A stretch of DNA of 64,000 nucleotides. Origin: Myroides sp. WP-1. Lineage in GTDB: Bacteria > Bacteroidota > Bacteroidia > Flavobacteriales > Flavobacteriaceae. The DNA lies in the NCBI RefSeq assembly GCF_014145635.1, contig NZ_JACHTC010000004.1:248001-312000 (forward strand). The letters are read 5' to 3'. The notes beneath the pieces were generated by a model. The model did no database searches. It saw only the letters and a list, made by a program, of their open reading frames with translations, and was not told the origin of the DNA. How positions within the stretch are numbered: position 1 is the first letter of the stretch; every line of letters starts with the position of its first letter. The position numbers and the translations under genes were made by a program. This document shows, one piece after another, positions 58,704 through 64,000 of this stretch.

Positions 58704-59936
58704 TTACGATTTTTTTCCAAATCGCTTGTGGGCGATTAAGACCAAAATAGTGCAAACTAGTCCAGTCCATACCACGCCTTCCCATTGAAAGTACTTCCAG
58801 GCAAGGGAGGCCCAATAGGTACCCAAAGAACCACCAAGGAAATAACTGAACATATAAACGGTATTTAATCTATTGGTAGCCCCAATATTGAGGGCAAAAA
58901 AAGAAGACTGATTGCTGATATGCATGGCTTGTAATCCTAGATCTAAACAGATGATGCCAAGGATCAATCCCAAATACGTATAACCCATAAATAGAAAGAT
59001 AAACCAACTGAGGATCATTAGGTAGATGGATGCAGAAATGACCGTTTGATTTGAAAATTTCTTTTGTACTCTACCTACCATGGAAGCGGCTAAAGCACCA
59101 GCAGCGCCTACCACACCAAAAGCACCTGCGATTGCTGCACCCGCATGGAAAGGTTCGTTTTCTAGGTGAAATACCAACGTAATCCACAGCCCACTAAAAC
59201 CAGCAAAAGCCAAAGCACCGCGAAAAGCTGCTAGTCGTAAGATAGGTTGTGTACGTATAAGATGAGCCAAAGAACGCAAGAGTTGCCCGTAATTTCCTTC
59301 AAAATTGGGTTTTATATCCGGTAATTTTACAGTTAGTAAAACCATCAATATAAACATGGCACCAATAGCCATATAGTAAACCATTTTCCACCCCCATAAA
59401 TCACCAATAAAACCTGCGATTACACGAGATAACAAAATACCAAGTAGTAAGCCACTCATGACCATACCAATGGCAGCACTTCGCTTATCGTCAGTAGCTA
59501 ATTCTGCCGTTAAGGGTACAAACATTTGAGGAACAACAGAACTAAATCCAATGGAGAAACTGGCGAAATAAAGCAAAGGTAGATTTGGAGCTAAGACCAT
59601 ACCAAATAAAGCTAAAATCATAGCTACAAATACCCAAAGAATCAATTTCTTTCTGCGGACCATATCGCCCAAAGGCACAATCAAAAGTAAACCTAGTGCA
59701 AATCCAATTTGAGTTAGCATAGCGATCAGGCTAATTTGTGTTTCTGAAACAGAAAAATCTTTAGCCATCAAACTCAAAAGCGGTTGGTTGTAGTAGTTAT
59801 TTCCAACTACTATTCCCGTTGTAATAGTCATAAGCCAAAGTAGACCTCGAGTTAACGTTGGTTTCGCATTCACTTCCGTTGAGCGAAGGGTTTGTACTTT
59901 TTGTTGTGAATTTTTAAAGATTAAACTAAATTTCAT
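58704..59936 (-). CDS. MFS transporter
   Basis: Encodes 410 residues with 12 predicted transmembrane helices. The first loop signature GDMVRRKKLI (between TM2 and TM3), NNYYNQPLL before TM1-2 and the duplicated six-helix pattern are typical of drug/metabolite exporters of the major facilitator superfamily. It is preceded by an AraC regulator on the same strand, 83 bp upstream, that probably controls it. Substrate unknown. Confidence 0.92.
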   Translation of the reverse strand: MKFSLIFKNSQQKVQTLRSTEVNAKPTLTRGLLWLMTITTGIVVGNNYYNQPLLSLMAKDFSVSETQISLIAMLTQIGFALGLLLIVPLGDMVRRKKLILWVFVAMILALFGMVLAPNLPLLYFASFSIGFSSVVPQMFVPLTAELATDDKRSAAIGMVMSGLLLGILLSRVIAGFIGDLWGWKMVYYMAIGAMFILMVLLTVKLPDIKPNFEGNYGQLLRSLAHLIRTQPILRLAAFRGALAFAGFSGLWITLVFHLENEPFHAGAAIAGAFGVVGAAGALAASMVGRVQKKFSNQTVISASIYLMILSWFIFLFMGYTYLGLILGIICLDLGLQAMHISNQSSFFALNIGATNRLNTVYMFSYFLGGSLGTYWASLAWKYFQWEGVVWTGLVCTILVLIAHKRFGKKS

Positions 59937-60019
59937 AAGCTCTTTTGTTTAGCATACAAAAGTAGAGCATGAAGGAGTTGAACCTATTGAGGCATCGGCG
60001 CATTGACTTGTAAAATCCG

Positions 60020-60859
60020 TCATTCTGTTCTGAAGTCACTAGGATTCATTCCCGTTGCCTTTTTAAAGAAATTCGTAAAGTAAGGAGCATCTGCGAAACC
60101 GAGTCTAAAAGCAATTTCTTTAATGGATAGATCGGTTGATTTCAACAAGCGTTTGGCTTCCAAAACACTGCGTTGCTGGAGGAGTTGTGCGGGTGAAGCA
60201 AGGAGGTATTTACGACAGATTTTTGATAATTGGCTCGCTGAGATGTGAAGCTTATCGGCGTAAAAGGCAATGCTTTTTTCTTGGTGAAAATAGGTGTCAA
60301 TCAACGATTGAAACTCCATAAGCCTAGCGCTATAGGGATTTTTAGCCCCGTTGAGCCTTGTATTTGTGATTTCTTTACTCAAGATAGAAGCAATAACTGC
60401 AGTTCTCGATTGGACAAGTGCCGCAAGTCCTTGGTGATTAGCTAGTTCTTTTTGAATGGCTTTAAATTCGTACAATAAATCTGTAAATACATCAGAAGAA
60501 AGCGAAATGACGGGATGTTGTTGGTAGTAGGCAAAGGAATGTCTAAAATGCAACGAAAGCTTTTCAAAGTAAACCTTGTCTATCATCAGTTGATAGGCTT
60601 TGCTCGATGCGTGTACATCCCAACGGTGTACCTGATTGGGAAATAAAATATGAATTTGACGATCGCTAATTGGATAGCTGTTGAAATCGATTACATGTTC
60701 GCCATCTCCATGCTCAAATAGTACCAATAAGAAAAAAAAATGCTGATGAGGTTTATCGATATGATGTGGCCCCTGTAATTCGGAAAACAAAAAACCTTCG
60801 TTGCTTACTGCTTTCTCATGGAGAAAATGGTGTAAATCGATAATTGGATAATCCGTCAT
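60020..60859 (-). CDS. AraC-family transcriptional regulator
   Basis: Encodes 279 residues. N-terminal cupin sensor (HHIDKPHQHFFFLLVLFEHGDGEHVIDFNSYPI) with IHILFPNQVHRWDV and C-terminal double HTH (IAFYADKLHISASQLSKICRKYL and IKEIAFRLGFADAPYFTNFFKKATG). Such regulators respond to small molecules, and the MFS gene just downstream on the same strand is the likely target. Its own promoter is upstream of 60859, in a 180-bp space shared with the divergent gene at 61040. Confidence 0.9.
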   Translation of the reverse strand: MTDYPIIDLHHFLHEKAVSNEGFLFSELQGPHHIDKPHQHFFFLLVLFEHGDGEHVIDFNSYPISDRQIHILFPNQVHRWDVHASSKAYQLMIDKVYFEKLSLHFRHSFAYYQQHPVISLSSDVFTDLLYEFKAIQKELANHQGLAALVQSRTAVIASILSKEITNTRLNGAKNPYSARLMEFQSLIDTYFHQEKSIAFYADKLHISASQLSKICRKYLLASPAQLLQQRSVLEAKRLLKSTDLSIKEIAFRLGFADAPYFTNFFKKATGMNPSDFRTE

Positions 60860-61039
60860 TTTTGAAGCTAAGTTACAATTTTTGATGATTGTTTAGCATG
60901 GATCTACTAGAATCGCTGTTTTTTCTTTTCTTGATTGTTGTGTAGAGAGCGAAATTACGGTCAATTAAATCCCTGATAATAGCGAGTTTTTGGTGTGATG
61001 TAATTGTTTTACTTTGTATACCAAAGCAAGAAAAAGTAC

Positions 61040-62260
61040 ATGGAAAATAAAGAAACATGGATAGAGGGAAATACCCTTTTTTACACCGATCATCAAACCA
61101 TTGAAACAGTAGCAATTGACAACTTAAAATACGCCTATGTACAGGTTTTAGGACATATACCTTATCTCTTTGTTTTTGCGGATCATCAGCACTATATTTC
61201 CACAGAATTGATTGGATTTGAGGCAGTGTATCAAGCTTTATCTCAGCGCTTTCACTTTGACGATGCATCCTTTTTTGCGGTGTGTAAAGCTAAAAAAGAA
61301 GAGGATAAAGTAAAAATCTGGATGCAAAAGGAAAGACAGAATTATCAAATCTTACCAGAATATATCTTTGATGGCGATTTAGGTTATGAAGTCTATACAG
61401 AACCTAAACAAAAGGTCTCTTGGGATATAACTTACGAACAATTAGAAACGTCGGGATTGGTAGAGACTTATTTTACAGCTTATGGTTCTAAGTACTTTCG
61501 ATTTAAATATGCCGTTCGAGTAGAGGGAATTCTCCTTAATCAATTGGAGGTATATGCGGAGGATGGTAGTGCCAATCTGCCTGTACAAGAGTATTTTGTC
61601 AATCTGTATGATGAAAGCAATAGCGATAAAAGTTATCTCGAATTGCGTGAACTTTGGATTGATGATAGCATAGACATTAGTCAATATGGCTATGAGAGAG
61701 AAGATCAATGCTATTTGCAACTTGCATTGGCTGAGGGAATAAGTGCTTCTATTTGTTATACCTATGATTCAGAACACAGCTATGACGATGGTAGTACTTC
61801 TCTGCATTTTTACAACAAACGAGAATACGACTATTTCTTGGAGAATAAAGCATATGAAGATGTAATAGACCTATCAGAATACCTGTCTTTTCCGAACGAT
61901 TTAGCACTTCAAGTAGGCTATAGAGAAAGAGAGGAAGTTAAGCGCATTCCTGAAAAGGTTAGAGCAATTAAAGGAGATACGTGTGGGGTTTGGCTTGATA
62001 AGAGCAATAAAAAAGTTGGGTTTGTAGGTACAGATACGGCCTTGATTTTAGATCTAGACACAATTGAAAATTTTGTATTTCAGAACGTTCTGCCAGCAAA
62101 GGGTGGAGGTTATGCCGATCTTGTTGTTTATTTTAAAACAGGGGATTATCTCTATGTGTTTTCAGCGGACGATACGTATTTCTTTGATTCCTTTGCAGAG
62201 CAATTGGAACAAATGACAAAGAAAAAGGTTCGTATTCCAGAGGCATCTTATAATTGCTAG
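61040..62260 (+). CDS. Hypothetical protein with two similar end domains
   Basis: Encodes 406 residues from ATG at 61040. No signal peptide or membrane helix. N-terminal ~70 residues (TIETVAIDNLKYAYVQVLGHIPYLFVFADHQHYISTELIGFEAVYQALSQRF) and C-terminal ~65 (LDLDTIENFVFQNVL...VVYFKTGDYLYVFSADDTYFFDSFAEQLEQM) look like the same PH-like module. The middle is an acidic beta-rich domain with many Tyr and Asp. No known enzyme motif. Divergent from an AraC gene. A strong terminator follows. Confidence 0.55.
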   Translation: MENKETWIEGNTLFYTDHQTIETVAIDNLKYAYVQVLGHIPYLFVFADHQHYISTELIGFEAVYQALSQRFHFDDASFFAVCKAKKEEDKVKIWMQKERQNYQILPEYIFDGDLGYEVYTEPKQKVSWDITYEQLETSGLVETYFTAYGSKYFRFKYAVRVEGILLNQLEVYAEDGSANLPVQEYFVNLYDESNSDKSYLELRELWIDDSIDISQYGYEREDQCYLQLALAEGISASICYTYDSEHSYDDGSTSLHFYNKREYDYFLENKAYEDVIDLSEYLSFPNDLALQVGYREREEVKRIPEKVRAIKGDTCGVWLDKSNKKVGFVGTDTALILDLDTIENFVFQNVLPAKGGGYADLVVYFKTGDYLYVFSADDTYFFDSFAEQLEQMTKKKVRIPEASYNC

Positions 62261-62291
62261 GAAGGAGTAGAGCAAGTAAATAAAAAAAATG

Positions 62292-62338
62292 AGGTAAAAG
62301 TAAAAGACAATTGTGCGCTTTACTTTTACCTTTTTTTG
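62292..62338 (+). terminator. Terminator after the two-domain protein gene
   Basis: AGGTAAAAGTAAA and TTTACTTTTACCT form a perfect 13-bp stem with a 14-nt loop, followed by TTTTTT. Confidence 0.88.
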
Positions 62339-62494
62339 TTTTTATTATCTTGAGAAGACGCTATTTTGATGAGTTGAAAGCAAAATCAACAACAGCTTAT
62401 AGAGCCGTGTTTACTTGCTAAAAGCTGTTCGAGTACTGACGTGAAATTACGCTTGAAATAGGATATTTATCTCGATTTATGTAGGATAAAAAAG

Positions 62495-62510
62495 AAGATA
62501 AATGTATCTT
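62495..62510 (+). promoter_or_regulatory. Short dyad upstream of the chromate transporter genes
   Basis: AAGATA-AATG-TATCTT is a perfect 6-bp dyad located about 35 bp before the first chr gene. Another hairpin, AACAGCTT/AAGCTGTT (62391-62398 with 62422-62429), lies farther upstream. Either could be an operator; neither is proven. Confidence 0.3.
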
Positions 62511-62543
62511 GTAAGCTTTTAAATTTCAAAGATTACATTGAAG

Positions 62544-63071
62544 ATGTTATGGAAATTATTTTTACTTTTTACTAAGATTGGGGTTTTTACAATAGGCGGA
62601 GGTTATGCAGTTATTCCCTTAATTGAAAAAGATATTGTTTCTAGAGCTTGGCTTTCCCATGAAGAATTTTATGAACTTTTGGCGATAACAGAATCGCTTC
62701 CAGGTGTATTTGCTACCAATATCGCTGCTTTAGTTGGATTCAAAATAGCGGGAATAAAAGGTGCTTTTTTAGCTGCCCTTGGAACAATAGTAGCTCCTTT
62801 TATCATCATTTTATGCATTGCTATTTTTTTTAGTCGTTTTCAAGAAAACCTATATGTAGCAAAAGCATTTAAGGCACTAAGACCTGTGGTGGTAGCGTTG
62901 ATAGCTGCCCCTTGTTATACAGCAATTAAAGTAAATAATATGAAACTAAAGCATTTGGTGTTGCCGTTTATAGCCTTAGTTTGTATGTGGTTTGGTGGAG
63001 TATCTCCCATTTGGATCATTCTCGCAGGTTGCGGGGGTGGAATCGCCTACCATCAAATTGCCAAAAGCTGA
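62544..63071 (+). CDS. chrA: Chromate transporter, N-terminal half (split ChrA)
   Basis: Encodes 175 residues from ATG at 62544. A single CHR domain with about six transmembrane helices: LFTKIGVFTIGGGYAVIPLI (first helix with GGGYA motif), LPGVFATNIAALVGFKIAG and SRFQENLYVAKAFKALRPVVVALI. Classic ChrA proteins are ~400 aa with two such domains; here the halves are separate genes, which pair to form the chromate efflux pump. Starts an operon with the second half 5 bp downstream. A TTG two codons upstream is an alternative start. Confidence 0.92.
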   Translation: MLWKLFLLFTKIGVFTIGGGYAVIPLIEKDIVSRAWLSHEEFYELLAITESLPGVFATNIAALVGFKIAGIKGAFLAALGTIVAPFIIILCIAIFFSRFQENLYVAKAFKALRPVVVALIAAPCYTAIKVNNMKLKHLVLPFIALVCMWFGGVSPIWIILAGCGGGIAYHQIAKS

Positions 63072-63076
63072 TAGAT

Positions 63077-63625
63077 ATGATTTTTTTCAAAATTTTTTGG
63101 GTATTTATAAAAATAGGAACCTTTGGATTTGGAGGAGGATATGCTATGTTGTCTTTGATACAAGAAGAAGTTGTAGACAACAATAAGTGGATCACAAAGA
63201 GTGAGTTTACAGATTTAGTTGCTATATCTCAAATGACACCTGGTCCTATTGGTATTAATTCAGCAACTTATGTTGGATTTAGTGCTTTACACAACCAAGG
63301 CTATTCTCCTACAATAGCAATACTAGGTTCTGTTATAGCAACTGTCGCGTTGTGTTTACCTTCTTTTTTGATGATTTGTGTGATCTCCTACTTCTATTTT
63401 AAGTTTAGAACGAATAAGTACTTTTCATATGCTTTGTCAGGAATCAAACCTTTGAGTATTGCCTTAATTGCTTTAGCAGCATTGAGTATGGCAACGGAAG
63501 AAAACTTTATTGATTATTACAGTTTTGCTTTTTTTGGATTAGCATTGGTTTGTTCTATTAAATTTAAAATGCATCCCATCGTCATTTTGTTTGTAGCAGC
63601 AGTTATTGGAATATGTATCTATTAA
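63077..63625 (+). CDS. chrA: Chromate transporter, C-terminal half (split ChrA)
   Basis: Encodes 182 residues, starting MIFFKIFWVFIKIGTFGFGGGYAML, the same CHR-type motif, followed by MTPGPIGINSATYVGF and LSGIKPLSIALIALAAL. Short-chain CHR proteins are encoded as adjacent pairs in several bacteria and both are needed for chromate resistance. Its ATG is 5 bp beyond the stop of the first half. Ends in a hairpin terminator. Confidence 0.92.
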   Translation: MIFFKIFWVFIKIGTFGFGGGYAMLSLIQEEVVDNNKWITKSEFTDLVAISQMTPGPIGINSATYVGFSALHNQGYSPTIAILGSVIATVALCLPSFLMICVISYFYFKFRTNKYFSYALSGIKPLSIALIALAALSMATEENFIDYYSFAFFGLALVCSIKFKMHPIVILFVAAVIGICIY

Positions 63626-63653
63626 AAAAAGGAGAGTAATGCTCTCCTTTTTT
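63624..63653 (+). terminator. Terminator of the chr operon
   Basis: AAAAAGGAGAG and CTCTCCTTTTT form an 11-bp stem with loop TAATG, overlapping the final stop codon. Confidence 0.9.
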
Positions 63654-64000
63654 ATTGTTTGTTGATTGTCGTTCGTCGTTGGTTGTAAAAGATTATCGTT
63701 TAAAGAAAGGGGCTTTCTATTTCTGGACAATCTACCGATACCTCATAACAGATCACTGATAACTCCCAATCCACAACAATCAACCGACAAAAAACAAAAA
63801 ATCTAAGATAACCTTAAATAAGAGTTTAGTGTAGCTTATCTCCGAGGTGCCTTAATGATGAATCCATGGTGAGTCCATAGTGCGTGTATTAAAACAGCTA
63901 TTTTAATGGACGTACTATGGACTCACCATGGACGCACTATGGACTCACCCCTTATAAAACATAAACAATCTCGTTCTACTATAAGTACAGTTAATCGATT
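63654..64000. other. Non-coding end of the window with the second 11-bp-unit array
   Basis: No gene. It holds a dispersed inverted repeat, GTTGATTGT (63661-63669) and ACAATCAAC (63776-63784), and the 11-bp-unit array at 63857-63949. The flank after the array has some resemblance (taaaac, ctactata) to the flank after copy 1 at 2285. Confidence 0.6.
63857..63949. repeat. Inverted array of 11-bp units (copy 2)
   Basis: The left arm has three units in 11-bp phase (GATGAATCCAT, GGTGAGTCCAT, AGTGCGTGTAT, from 63857). The right arm has four (ATGGACGTACT, ATGGACTCACC, ATGGACGCACT, ATGGACTCACC, from 63906). Arms 63868-63894 and 63901-63927 pair with three mismatches around a CAGCTA loop. Units differ by GTA, TCA and GCA variants. 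Clearly related to 2203-2284. Confidence 0.9.

Overview
The window looks like chromosomal DNA of a low-GC member of the Flavobacteriaceae (Bacteroidota). Support comes from TAnnTTTG-type -7 promoter elements (three with a TTG about 19-20 bp upstream), a SusC/SusD pair with its own FecR/ECF sigma factor, secreted proteins with type A and type B type-IX-secretion C-terminal domains, a DUF2480 protein and many Bacteroidota-style lipoproteins. Gene content fits a Myroides-like environmental or opportunistic species; the genus is an inference. I see no insertion sequence, prophage or CRISPR array.

Layout. 0-5 kb: a DsrE-like protein cut by the window edge, a small membrane protein, a MerR regulator divergent from an epoxide-hydrolase-like enzyme, a non-coding stretch with an inverted array of 11-bp units, a PQQ-propeller protein, smpB and an outer-membrane barrel protein. 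5-13 kb: an AraC regulator divergent from an exported flavodoxin-RidA fusion, membrane/lipoprotein genes, an Rrf2 regulator with flavohaemoglobin hmp, a PH-like membrane protein and pyridoxal kinase. 13.0-13.5 kb: a tRNA-Cys-like gene with an unusual anticodon loop facing three near-identical tRNA-Tyr genes. 13.7-18.6 kb: AraC regulator, GrpB, GNAT enzymes, a nitrilase-family amidase, DUF1801 and GyrI-like proteins. 18.8-23 kb: a TPR histidine kinase and small lipoprotein flanked by two paralogous response regulators. 23-33 kb: SMR transporter, META lipoprotein, a large conserved protein of unknown function, PhnP-like hydrolase, CatA-like acetyltransferase with an SseB-like protein, HMG-CoA lyase, guaB and an alpha/beta hydrolase. 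33.3-36 kb: a four-gene signalling operon. 36-36.6 kb: a 690-bp gap with probable structured RNA. 36.6-47 kb: two large secreted T9SS cargo proteins plus small genes. 47.4-54.9 kb: a five-gene operon FecR, ECF sigma, SusC, SusD and an ENPP-type phosphodiesterase, probably for uptake of a phosphodiester or nucleotide. 55-64 kb: DoxX-like protein, a SUKH-family protein, amidinotransferase-family enzyme, MFS exporter with AraC regulator, an unknown two-part protein, and a split chromate transporter, ending in a second inverted array of the 11-bp units.

The strongest candidates for something undescribed are the two 11-bp-unit inverted arrays (about 2.2 and 63.9 kb), the RNA-like structures at 36.2-36.6 kb, the tRNA-Cys-like gene with C33, the exported flavodoxin-RidA fusion, and the two-regulator/one-kinase locus in which one regulator begins at a TTG directly after an A8 tract. 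All functional calls rest on reading translations and motifs; no database search was run.
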